Positions 1 to 7,115 of a stretch of DNA of 7,116 nt are shown here, piece after piece. The notes under the pieces were generated by a model. That model did no database searches, was not told where the DNA came from, and worked only from the letters and a program-made list of their open reading frames with translations. The DNA is from Fidelibacterota bacterium UBA1611 (GTDB lineage Bacteria > Fidelibacterota > Marinisomatia > Marinisomatales > UBA1611). Both the position numbers and the translations under genes were made by a program. Positions within the stretch are counted from its first letter, which is position 1; each line of letters begins with the position of its first letter. The stretch spans positions 1-7,116 of the forward strand of contig DCMX01000133.1 of the NCBI GenBank assembly GCA_002321855.1, read 5' to 3'.

Positions 1-3000
1 CCCGTTTTCCAGCTGGATGTAAAGGCCCCTTGCTCAAGTTCAATTTTATCACCCGATTTGAATTCATCACTATCATTCATATCAAAATTTAGGGTGAAAC
101 TCACATTATTATTCAGTTTCAGATCACCATAATAGGGAATAGGAATGGTTATACCTCCCCGATGCGTATAAGTGGCGGTGGACGTATAACTATAATCCTT
201 ACGAATGGTCAATCCAGACGGCAATTCATCTAAAGACATATTTCTATTATGTCTAAAAGTAACGGAAACATTTTTTTTAAGGGTCATACTCATACCCAAT
301 AATGGTGAAAAATTCATATTGATCCTGGATGAACGTTCAAAATCCTTGTAATCCTCTGCAAAGGACCCAAACTTGAAAAAGTTCATTTTTCCTGGAGAGG
401 TCTCTTCAAACTGCCATGAACGAGTTTCTTTACCGGAATAACTATGGTCCATGGAAGCGCTTTTGGCAAACCATTTAATAACTGGCCATTTTTCCAGACC
501 ACTGATTCGAAAGCTCCAACCTGGAAAGGGAATCCCATTCTGAAATCGTTCATCAAAAGCAATATAATCTCTGGTCATGGTTCTTTGCTCGATACCTGTA
601 CCACTACGTGTTGAAGATATATTTTGTGCAAAATTAAAATTGATCGTCATCGCTCGAGAAACTTTCATCCCTGATCGAATAGAACCATCTTGCTTGTGGT
701 CCCAATTACCTAGATTGGTTCCAATTTCATCCGATTGTTCCAATCCATGATCCGGCAACCACCCAAATTTATATCCCACCGGTACATCCCCAATTATTTG
801 GTTTGCACTGCGGTTTAAGGTTTCTGTATAGCTTACAGAAATTGGGTTTACCTTATTGATCAGCCCGTGAACAAATGAAAGTGATTTGAATTCTTTGGAT
901 TCCTTTTTTGATTTTTCATTATTAGGTTTTTCAGTATTTTGTCTTGAACGGGATGTTCTTGTTCGAGCTTTATTAGTGCTTTTTTTAGTGGGAGGCTTAT
1001 ATAAGATCTCAAAGAATTGCACAGGTGTCAGTGTAAAATTGGATGCAAACCTTAACTGGGTACTGATATTCTGTCCTTCTCTTGAAAGATCATCGCTCCA
1101 ACGATAATTAGCAGTGTAACTAAAATTTGGTCTCAACCATTTCATTACTGACGGATTGTATGTTGTGTTCAGACTCTCAGTGGTATTGGTCACTATTCCA
1201 GGATCAAGATTTTTAACTGCCAACCAGGCATACCCACGATAATCATTCAGTTTACTCTGTCCGGCCCATGAATATTTCGACGATAGATTATTACTAAATT
1301 TATGGTCCAGATTCATTGTGCGGTTTAATCCAAAATTATAACTGTCTGGTGACCGTATCTGTGTTCGTGTATTATTCCAGGTCAGTTTCTCACTGACATT
1401 CAGGGATGTCCTAAATGCAGACGGCGTATAATAGACCTGCCAATTACTGAATTGTTCACCAATTAGGGGGACATCAGCCATCCATTTGAATGGTCGTATG
1501 TAATTATTCCTTCCGAATGGAATATTATAGCTGATCTTTCCTGTATAGGATTCCGACCATTTTTCAAAATATGTGATATCTGATGATCTGGACTGGGAAG
1601 CGCTGAAACTGGTTTGAATATTATCAACCGTGTATTTCAATAATTTATTATCAGATTTTCCTGTTTTGGATAGAGATGTGCTCAAAGTAATAGACTCGTT
1701 TTGAGACAGAATAGTGTCTGGTGGGGAATCAGGATTGACCAAAATATCTTCACCTGGAAAATATTTCGGTTTGTTCAGATTTTGACTTATGGATGCGTTC
1801 AAAGGTAGAGATAGACCCCAAGAACCCGGTAAAAATCGATGTAGGTCTATCCTTCCGGAAACATTAAGATTCTCAGCAGTATTGGTTCCCCGGGATAGAC
1901 GCTCCTGAAGTCGATGAAAATCCGCATCTTGTCGGCTATATGTAAAATTAGCGCTTCCCAGATCAGCTAATTTTAGACTGGATTGAACACGCATCGCTAT
2001 GCCGCGGTCTTTTTTTACTCCACTAAGTCGTAATTCATCTATAAAGACTAAACCGCTAATTGCTTCATCAGCCAAATTCCGCAATCCTACAGCAAAATAT
2101 TGCAATCTGTTCAAAGCTGGTTTTCCTACAATGATAACTCTTTTCCCGGTTTCAATACCATTTTCATCTGTGTAGTAGTATTTTTTAACATTTGCAGAAT
2201 CAATAAAGACATCACTGGGTTTTAGACGTTTTATTTTTGTTGAGTCTTGAAGTTTTAAGGCGGCAAGCCAGTCTAAAGGAATTGTAAAACTATTGCGGTT
2301 TTCATCCTCATCCCAGCCCGTATAAACTGGTTGGGTAATCTCATAAAAATCTTCTCCCATACCAAACCGTAAAAATATTTCTACATCTGAATCCAATGAT
2401 GTGATCCACGGACTGTCACCATAAACATACATCTTCATATAATCGTATATCATAAAACTTCGTTTCTGATTATCATTTAAGGTGTACAAGGTTTTTTGCG
2501 CAGCTCCGGAGTAGCCTGCAGGTAAATTATTGAATTGCAGAACAAGAGACTGTTCTTTGGCGCGTATTTGATTAAGCCGATCATATTCTCCCTTAACTCC
2601 TTTTGGCGGGGTATAATCTGCATTATCTTCAGTATTTACTACTGCAATCTGAAAAGATTCAATATCTTCATTTGATTCTTCAATAATATCTGTATCTCGC
2701 ATTTGAAAATCCTTGTTGGGGGTTATAAAGGCTTTGTGTTCACGGTAAACTTCAGGGGGATGGATCCCTAGTTCTTGCCACTCATTTCCCACAATCTCAA
2801 TTTTGGCGATCTGCAATGCGGATAAAGATGAGTCAAGCCCGGTCACGGACAAACGAACATACCTGATCTCATTCCATTCAGTATTACTAACATTTTTAAA
2901 ATCTGTGAGAGGGATCCTAAACAGTCTCCAGCCTGTTGGTTGACCATTATCTTCCGTTGCCCCCGCTAAATAGGTGGTATCCTGAAGGTGAAAACTGGCT

Positions 3001-6000
3001 GAGAAATAATCATTGGTCTTATCCAAAAAACCAGAGCGATCCAGATCCTCCGTATCCGGATATTTCCCTCCTTCCTGTATCTTGGTACCTGTCCCATTTC
3101 CTTCGGTCCCATTCATCCGGCTATAGTCAGTGCTGCCTTGCTCATAGTTCCAATTATCACCATTGGGGTCTTCAGGATCCACATCATCCGAAGCATTAAT
3201 GATATCTATTTCACCCTGGTAGAAATAATCCTGATATGTTCCAGAGGCAAGACAATTTCCCCATCCATCCTCAAATTGATCAAAACAACCATCCAGGCCT
3301 GTGTCTTCGTCGTCCTCTAAAAAACCATTTCCAAGTGTTAAGCCTGCTTCAGGAATGTCTTCAGTATTTAATTGACCGTTACCATCACGATCCTCACTAA
3401 TCTTACCCAGATCAATTGTCATTTGACCTGTAGACCCTTTGAGCCATATCTCAAAAAATTTATTCTGTGTCTGATCGTAATCTCCGGAGTAAAGTGATGT
3501 GGTAATCCCTACCCATACTGAATCATTATTCATGCTGCGCTGATGGTCTCTTGTCCTATACCTTAAGATCAAGATATCGGTCGTTTCATTGCCAGCACGA
3601 AGAGATGTGGATTGATTCGGCCAAATATCGCGGGTTCGGGCTGGGACATAGGGATTATACCAGATCAGTTTACCACGATTACGCTGACTGTATTCATCCC
3701 CAAAGTTCAGCGCGTCGTCATCATATGATAGGGGTGCCGAAGCTTCTTTCCAGAAGCGACGCTGTATAGATGGTGACGTTGTACGTTTCGCACCCTCAAA
3801 ATCATCAATAAAAGCTACACCATTAGGATCTCCTGTAGCATCATTACTAATTGAATTAGGATCTGGAAGCACCTGCGCTATCTCTCCTTCCATCGAAAAA
3901 CTGGTCATTTTATCAGTCTCGATGATAGGCAGTTTATCAAGAAATCTGGTGACACCATCCAGTTCCCACTCATAACGCCCGTTAACATCCCATATAAAAT
4001 TGCGGGTCGGTTCATAACCAACTTCAACTTTTTCATTGATAATCGATTGATTAAAGTAAAGTGCGGTGGCCCCGATGAACGAATTCTTACCAAGATCCAT
4101 TTGTGCGCGTGTACCAAAAATCGTCTTTTTATCAAATGATACCAATTCATGTTTATCATAACGAATCTTTAAATCCGCGTTAGGATCTTGACCAGCATCC
4201 CCCATTAGAACAATAGTTCCCGTAAAATAATCAACCTGATAATCTATCCCTCTTTTCAGGGTAACATTGTTTTGTATTACTTCTTCACTGCCTTCTACCA
4301 ACATAAATCCCAGACTAATAGTAGAACTTTGGTTACTGTACTTCGTCTCGATCATAAATCGGTTATCGCTGTTTATCTCAGATGAAACAGATGATGTATA
4401 TATCACCCCGGAGCCTAGGTGGTCCAGAAGCTCTGTGACAGAGTTTCCACCGCTCAAAGAATCGCTCCGAGCGAACGGATGTAAAGCTGGCAACAAAAGT
4501 TCACCATTAAGCAGACTCAAGATATTTCCTGATGTCTTATCAATGATCTCATCATACTGACGTTGGCCATTTTCATCAAGACTATCTAATCCGAACAATG
4601 TGATATAAGGTAAACTAGTAAAACGATCTCGGTCACTCTCCGGCGTTGCACGTTTATTGACTATCTTTACCTCAAATCCTTCCGGATTGATTTGTGTTGT
4701 TCCAAGGTAATACACGTTCTTGAACATTAGCGGCCATGTGGGATGGTTAGGATGGCTATTACGAGGCTTAAGCATCATTAAAGAAAGATTCTGTCCGACC
4801 GAATCCGCTGATTGACCCACTGACAGTATTGTTTCTCCTGTGGTACGATCCTCTAAAATAAACGTACATCCAAGAATCTCCTGCATGATGTGGTCCCGCA
4901 ACCTTATATAACCAAGATCAGCACTCATTACATAATTTGCACCTACCTCAAGACGTATAAAACTGCCTTCTTCATTATCATCTATATGAGTAGAATCGTC
5001 TGGTTGGAGAGGGTCAATGTATGCGGTGCCGGTAACAGCGCCAGCTTCGTTGGTATTTATTGATTTATACAATTCAAAATTTTTCACTACCAAATTCCCG
5101 ATATAATGCAAACCATTACGCAGAGGATAAAAAGATGGAACTTGTACTTGATGGTATTGCCCATCATAAATCAGCGTTGTGTCGGCACCATTTCGAAACC
5201 ATGGATGAATAAAAAAATACCGATTCTTTAACCAATCTACATCGCGAATCTGTTGTGTATTGGACTGGGTCCCCCCTTTGTACTCTTCCTGCTCTTTTTT
5301 TGTCCGCTCTATGGAAGCGATGGTTGTTATATCTACTGGTCCCAGCCTTGATATGGACTTGATACCAAACAAACCCTGATTCTTCCCTGAAAATGTCACA
5401 TATTTTGTAGATGGCAGTGACAAGGATATATTCCCGGCTTCGATCTTTTGGATAATGTCATCTTCATAACCATCGTAAGTGATACGGAGATTATTCTCCC
5501 ACTGAAAATCCCGCTCTGAATCCTGATCCATGTTCACGGTAATTCGGTCTCCAATTTTTCCCTGTATGTTCAAGTGTTGTTTTTGGTCAAACTCCAGGTG
5601 CGTGTTCTGGGTTTGATTTAATGTTGAACGAACCAGTTCCTGATCCTGGAATATCATATTACCATTTATAGTGACATTTCCATTCAGGCTTAACGATGCT
5701 CTACCTAGGTCACCAAGGTCCACTCCCACTATTTCCATCATCTGCCCTCTACTGCTACGAGTGTCATCTTTTGCTTCCTTATGCATGGTCTCAAGAAATT
5801 TATTATACCAGTTCCGGGCAAAGTAACGATCAAGGTACCAGTCAACATCTGCTGTGAATGGTATCCTATAAGATCTATCATCAATATATTGACTTATGGT
5901 GATTCTGCTCCAATCCCGGTTCAACTGAATTTCTTTTGTTTCAGAATCAAAACTGAATTTTAAAATTCCTTTCGGCGATAATAATGTATCGAGAGGTTGA

Positions 6001-6203
6001 ACAAGAGATGCAGGAAAAAGCGGAAAAGGGTTTACGACAAAATCAGATATAGGAACATAGGTAAAAGGAATCACAGAGAAAGAGCCCCTCTGAGCTATGG
6101 AATCCGCTTCCTGTGAATTAGCAGGAACCAGAAACATCATGCCCCAAAGAACCGAAAACATGACCCGGTTCAAGCAAAAAGAAAATGTATGTTTTTTGAC
6201 CAA
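1..6203 (-). CDS. sprA: T9SS outer-membrane translocon SprA (3'-partial, C-terminus beyond window)
   Basis: SprA (Sov in Porphyromonas) is the very large outer-membrane β-barrel through which T9SS cargo leaves the periplasm; F. johnsoniae SprA is about 2,400 residues. Here about 2,067 codons are open with no in-frame stop to the left edge. Recognisable family blocks, numbered from the TTG at 6203: signal peptide 1-30; GDLGRA near 163; 216-282, containing KIGDR, GYEDDIIQKIEAGN and QGLFGIK; DWLKNRYFF near 323-331; GIDYQVDYFTG after 649; KVEVGYEPTRNFIW 725-738; FIDDFEG 798-804; FIDELRLSG 1387-1395; then Ser/Asn/Tyr-rich alternating stretches typical of barrel strands up to the edge. An acidic calcium-loop-like insert lies at 936-1067 and a basic linker at 1736-1773. 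An in-frame TGA at 6207..6209 limits the start. TTG at 6203 is preferred because it supplies the KK n-region of the signal peptide; ATG at 6161 is the alternative. Family identity is firm from motifs. The start is uncertain, and secretion function is inferred. Confidence 0.95.
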   Translation of the reverse strand, partial: MVKKHTFSFCLNRVMFSVLWGMMFLVPANSQEADSIAQRGSFSVIPFTYVPISDFVVNPFPLFPASLVQPLDTLLSPKGILKFSFDSETKEIQLNRDWSRITISQYIDDRSYRIPFTADVDWYLDRYFARNWYNKFLETMHKEAKDDTRSSRGQMMEIVGVDLGDLGRASLSLNGNVTINGNMIFQDQELVRSTLNQTQNTHLEFDQKQHLNIQGKIGDRITVNMDQDSERDFQWENNLRITYDGYEDDIIQKIEAGNISLSLPSTKYVTFSGKNQGLFGIKSISRLGPVDITTIASIERTKKEQEEYKGGTQSNTQQIRDVDWLKNRYFFIHPWFRNGADTTLIYDGQYHQVQVPSFYPLRNGLHYIGNLVVKNFELYKSINTNEAGAVTGTAYIDPLQPDDSTHIDDNEEGSFIRLEVGANYVMSADLGYIRLRDHIMQEILGCTFILEDRTTGETILSVGQSADSVGQNLSLMMLKPRNSHPNHPTWPLMFKNVYYLGTTQINPEGFEVKIVNKRATPESDRDRFTSLPYITLFGLDSLDENGQRQYDEIIDKTSGNILSLLNGELLLPALHPFARSDSLSGGNSVTELLDHLGSGVIYTSSVSSEINSDNRFMIETKYSNQSSTISLGFMLVEGSEEVIQNNVTLKRGIDYQVDYFTGTIVLMGDAGQDPNADLKIRYDKHELVSFDKKTIFGTRAQMDLGKNSFIGATALYFNQSIINEKVEVGYEPTRNFIWDVNGRYEWELDGVTRFLDKLPIIETDKMTSFSMEGEIAQVLPDPNSISNDATGDPNGVAFIDDFEGAKRTTSPSIQRRFWKEASAPLSYDDDALNFGDEYSQRNRGKLIWYNPYVPARTRDIWPNQSTSLRAGNETTDILILRYRTRDHQRSMNNDSVWVGITTSLYSGDYDQTQNKFFEIWLKGSTGQMTIDLGKISEDRDGNGQLNTEDIPEAGLTLGNGFLEDDEDTGLDGCFDQFEDGWGNCLASGTYQDYFYQGEIDIINASDDVDPEDPNGDNWNYEQGSTDYSRMNGTEGNGTGTKIQEGGKYPDTEDLDRSGFLDKTNDYFSASFHLQDTTYLAGATEDNGQPTGWRLFRIPLTDFKNVSNTEWNEIRYVRLSVTGLDSSLSALQIAKIEIVGNEWQELGIHPPEVYREHKAFITPNKDFQMRDTDIIEESNEDIESFQIAVVNTEDNADYTPPKGVKGEYDRLNQIRAKEQSLVLQFNNLPAGYSGAAQKTLYTLNDNQKRSFMIYDYMKMYVYGDSPWITSLDSDVEIFLRFGMGEDFYEITQPVYTGWDEDENRNSFTIPLDWLAALKLQDSTKIKRLKPSDVFIDSANVKKYYYTDENGIETGKRVIIVGKPALNRLQYFAVGLRNLADEAISGLVFIDELRLSGVKKDRGIAMRVQSSLKLADLGSANFTYSRQDADFHRLQERLSRGTNTAENLNVSGRIDLHRFLPGSWGLSLPLNASISQNLNKPKYFPGEDILVNPDSPPDTILSQNESITLSTSLSKTGKSDNKLLKYTVDNIQTSFSASQSRSSDITYFEKWSESYTGKISYNIPFGRNNYIRPFKWMADVPLIGEQFSNWQVYYTPSAFRTSLNVSEKLTWNNTRTQIRSPDSYNFGLNRTMNLDHKFSNNLSSKYSWAGQSKLNDYRGYAWLAVKNLDPGIVTNTTESLNTTYNPSVMKWLRPNFSYTANYRWSDDLSREGQNISTQLRFASNFTLTPVQFFEILYKPPTKKSTNKARTRTSRSRQNTEKPNNEKSKKESKEFKSLSFVHGLINKVNPISVSYTETLNRSANQIIGDVPVGYKFGWLPDHGLEQSDEIGTNLGNWDHKQDGSIRSGMKVSRAMTINFNFAQNISSTRSGTGIEQRTMTRDYIAFDERFQNGIPFPGWSFRISGLEKWPVIKWFAKSASMDHSYSGKETRSWQFEETSPGKMNFFKFGSFAEDYKDFERSSRINMNFSPLLGMSMTLKKNVSVTFRHNRNMSLDELPSGLTIRKDYSYTSTATYTHRGGITIPIPYYGDLKLNNNVSFTLNFDMNDSDEFKSGDKIELEQGAFTSSWKT
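885..998 (-). other. Basic low-complexity linker within the SprA barrel region (residues 1736-1773)
   Basis: Thirty-eight residues beginning KPPTKKSTNKARTRTSRSR and ending SKKESKEFK are almost entirely Lys, Arg, Ser, Thr, Asn, Glu and Pro. They contain no hydrophobic strand and sit between β-strand-like stretches. The likely role is a flexible loop between barrel strands. I recall charged Lys-rich linkers at a similar place in Bacteroidota SprA, so it may be a family trait rather than an insertion. Confidence 0.5.
3003..3398 (-). other. Acidic calcium-loop-like insert within SprA (residues 936-1067)
   Basis: About 130 residues rich in Asp, Glu, Gly and Asn follow a strand ending TIDLGKISE. 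They contain several short loops with alternating acidic residues and glycines: DRDGNGQLNTED at 938-949, a DDEDTGLDG stretch, DDVDPEDPNGDNW, and DTEDLDRSGFLDKTNDYF at the end. These resemble EF-hand, dockerin or thrombospondin type-3 Ca2+ loops. C973 and C984 also lie here and are the only cysteines I noticed in the mature protein besides C446, so a disulfide is possible. SprA homologues usually carry some acidic residues at this point. Calcium binding is inference from pattern, not shown. Confidence 0.5.
6114..6203 (-). other. Sec signal peptide of SprA
   Basis: Reading from TTG at 6203, the first 30 residues have a basic n-region (VKKH), a hydrophobic core of about 13 residues (VMFSVLWGMMFLV, 14-26) and a small-residue site A28-N29-S30 followed by Q31-E32. 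This fits signal peptidase I cleavage after residue 30 and export to the periplasm and outer membrane. Starting at the ATG at 6161 would keep the hydrophobic core but remove all positive charge before it, which is why the TTG start is favoured. C10 lies too early, and outside a lipobox context, to suggest a lipoprotein. Confidence 0.7.
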
Positions 6204-6252
6204 CTTTCAGTCTTCAATTAACTGATAGCGGTATTATCGATATAATCTCCTG
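6204..6252 (-). other. rdgB-sprA intergenic spacer with an unassigned Shine-Dalgarno-like AGGAG
   Basis: The 49-bp gap is short enough for co-transcription of rdgB and sprA. An AGGAG motif (6247..6251, minus strand) lies one base after the rdgB stop, but no ATG, GTG or TTG follows at normal spacing. An in-frame TGA (6207..6209) prevents sprA from starting there. Just upstream of TTG 6203 is only a purine-rich GAAGA, with a 7-nt spacer. I see no terminator-like hairpin followed by a T-run. Confidence 0.5.
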
Positions 6253-6858
6253 TTATTCTTTAAATGTATTCTTTAATAATTCCTGCATCTTCCTCAAGGC
6301 TATACCACGATGGCTGATTTTATTTTTTTCTTTTTCTGTCATCTCGGCAAAGGTCTTTCCATTCTGTAGTAATTTGAATACGGAATCAAACCCGAATCCA
6401 CCTGCTCCTATAGCTTCTCTAGTAATCTCTCCTTCTATGATACCTTCCGTCCATAGTTCCCTGATCCCATCAGTAAAACTACTCACAGTTCGAAATCGAG
6501 CTGTACGAAAATCATCAGCAACAGACCTCATATCCAATAACAGTTTATTTACATTATCATCATAAGTGGCCTTTTCACCAGCGTACCGCGCCGAGAATAC
6601 ACCAGGAGCGCCATTTAGCGCATCCACTTCCAGACCAGTATCATCAGCAATGGCTGGTAACCCTGTTATAATATGGACAGCATGAGCCTTCAAAAAAGAA
6701 TTTTCAAGCAGCGTAGCACCGGTCTCTTCAATCTCGCCAACTTCAGGAAAATTATCAAGACCTAAAACAATCGACCCTTGGATACTAAAAACAGCCTTCA
6801 TTTCTTTCATTTTATCGGGATTATTTGTTGCTAGAACCAATTTTTCCAGACGAGACAT
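6253..6858 (-). CDS. rdgB: XTP/dITP diphosphatase (RdgB/HAM1 family non-canonical purine NTP pyrophosphatase)
   Basis: This cytoplasmic house-cleaning enzyme hydrolyses XTP, dITP and ITP to the monophosphate plus pyrophosphate, keeping deaminated purines out of DNA and RNA. The 201-residue length is normal for the family. Motifs in order: ATNNPDK at 10-16 (phosphate-binding N-terminal strand and loop), EETGATLLENSFLKA at 44-58 with the acidic metal ligand region, ADDTGLEVDALNGAPG at 71-86 containing the catalytic Asp pair and followed by SARYAG at 89-94, GGFGFDSVF at 153-161, and EKNKISHRG at 177-185 (SHR base-recognition motif). The usual FGYDP motif reads FGFDS here, with Tyr to Phe and Pro to Ser. 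The Phe and Asp are kept, so activity is expected. The start at 6858 is supported by AAGGGGAAA just upstream. It lies upstream of sprA in the same direction with a 49-bp gap, and is divergent from tRNA-Phe. All core motifs are present and the frame is intact. Confidence 0.96.
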   Translation of the reverse strand: MSRLEKLVLATNNPDKMKEMKAVFSIQGSIVLGLDNFPEVGEIEETGATLLENSFLKAHAVHIITGLPAIADDTGLEVDALNGAPGVFSARYAGEKATYDDNVNKLLLDMRSVADDFRTARFRTVSSFTDGIRELWTEGIIEGEITREAIGAGGFGFDSVFKLLQNGKTFAEMTEKEKNKISHRGIALRKMQELLKNTFKE

Positions 6859-7042
6859 ACCGCTTTCCCCTTATAAAAAATGCCGGGGAACCTATAAGAA
6901 TTCATCCGTTGATACAAGTAATTGTTAATTGAGCTTATTTTATAGAATTACGGGTGTTTTTATAACTATAAACTATTTTGTTTTGGTCGAAAACCGCCGG
7001 TAATTTTCACGCACTTTTTGTCTATTTGCCAAGAAATATTGT
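6859..7042. promoter_or_regulatory. Divergent intergenic region between rdgB and tRNA-Phe; promoters expected but not resolved
   Basis: This 184-bp AT-rich spacer must carry the start signals for rdgB (leftward) and tRNA-Phe (rightward) if neither is read from further away. Candidate boxes are weak. On the minus strand TTGTAT (6912..6917) and TATAGG (6891..6896) are separated by only 15 bp. On the plus strand the AT-rich block 6936..6980 contains TATAGA, TATAAC and TATAAA without a well-spaced -35, and no exact Bacteroidota-type TAnnTTTG box is present. I found no coding potential and no terminator here. Confidence 0.35.
6864..6872 (-). promoter_or_regulatory. Ribosome binding site of rdgB
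   Basis: On the minus strand AAGGGGAAA ends 5 bases before the ATG at 6858, with GGGG 8 nt upstream. This supports the annotated start. The purines also form one arm of a possible hairpin (GGGGAA at 6865..6870 with TTCCCC at 6885..6890) described under the findings. Confidence 0.6.
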
Positions 7043-7115
7043 GGCTCGGTAGCTCAGTTGGTAGAGCAGTGGACTGAAAATCCATGTGTCGCTGGTTCGA
7101 TTCCGGCCCGAGCCA
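7043..7115 (+). tRNA. tRNA-Phe (anticodon GAA)
   Basis: A full cloverleaf can be folded by hand. The acceptor stem GGCTCGG pairs with CCGAGCC (7 bp). Then come T8-A9, D-stem GCTC/GAGC around AGTTGGTA, and anticodon stem GTGGA/TCCAT with one G-U pair. The loop CTGAAAA places GAA at positions 34-36, decoding Phe codons UUU and UUC. The variable region is GTGTC, the T-stem is GCTGG/CCGGC, and the T-loop is TTCGATT. The discriminator base is A73 at 7115. One further C (7116) precedes the window edge, so I cannot tell whether CCA is encoded. No second tRNA is visible on the left side. Confidence 0.97.

Noticed and set aside
886..1107. Plus-strand 73-codon frame with hydrophobic, membrane-like sequence
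   Set aside because: The Phe/Leu/Val richness results from reading the Lys/Ser-rich linker and nearby sprA codons in antisense.
2936..3320. Overlapping plus-strand reading frames of 87 and 60 codons
   Set aside because: They are antisense to the Asp/Gly-rich part of sprA. Their Pro/His/Ser-rich composition is the mirror of the GAT/GAC/GGN-rich codons on the other strand, with no ribosome site or family match.
3905..4159. Minus-strand 84-codon reading frame inside sprA
   Set aside because: It lies in another frame within the continuous sprA reading frame, matches no family, and the sprA frame here carries recognisable family motifs.
4267..4560. Plus-strand 97-codon frame, with similar frames at 3551..3769, 5781..5963 and 6374..6565
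   Set aside because: All are antisense to intact sprA or rdgB codons and lack recognisable domains or translation signals.
1..6203. Possible frameshift or pseudogene in sprA, because no complete frame ends in the window
   Set aside because: Every in-frame codon from 6203 down to 3 was checked and no TAA, TAG or TGA was found, so the gene is simply cut by the window edge.
6235..6246. Palindrome TATCGATA within an AT-rich stretch in the rdgB-sprA gap
   Set aside because: Too short and AT-rich to call an operator or terminator; expected by chance.
7043..7115. tRNA-Phe as an integration (att) site for a mobile element
   Set aside because: No integrase, no direct repeat of the tRNA 3' end and no foreign-looking sequence are present; the region beyond the tRNA is not visible.
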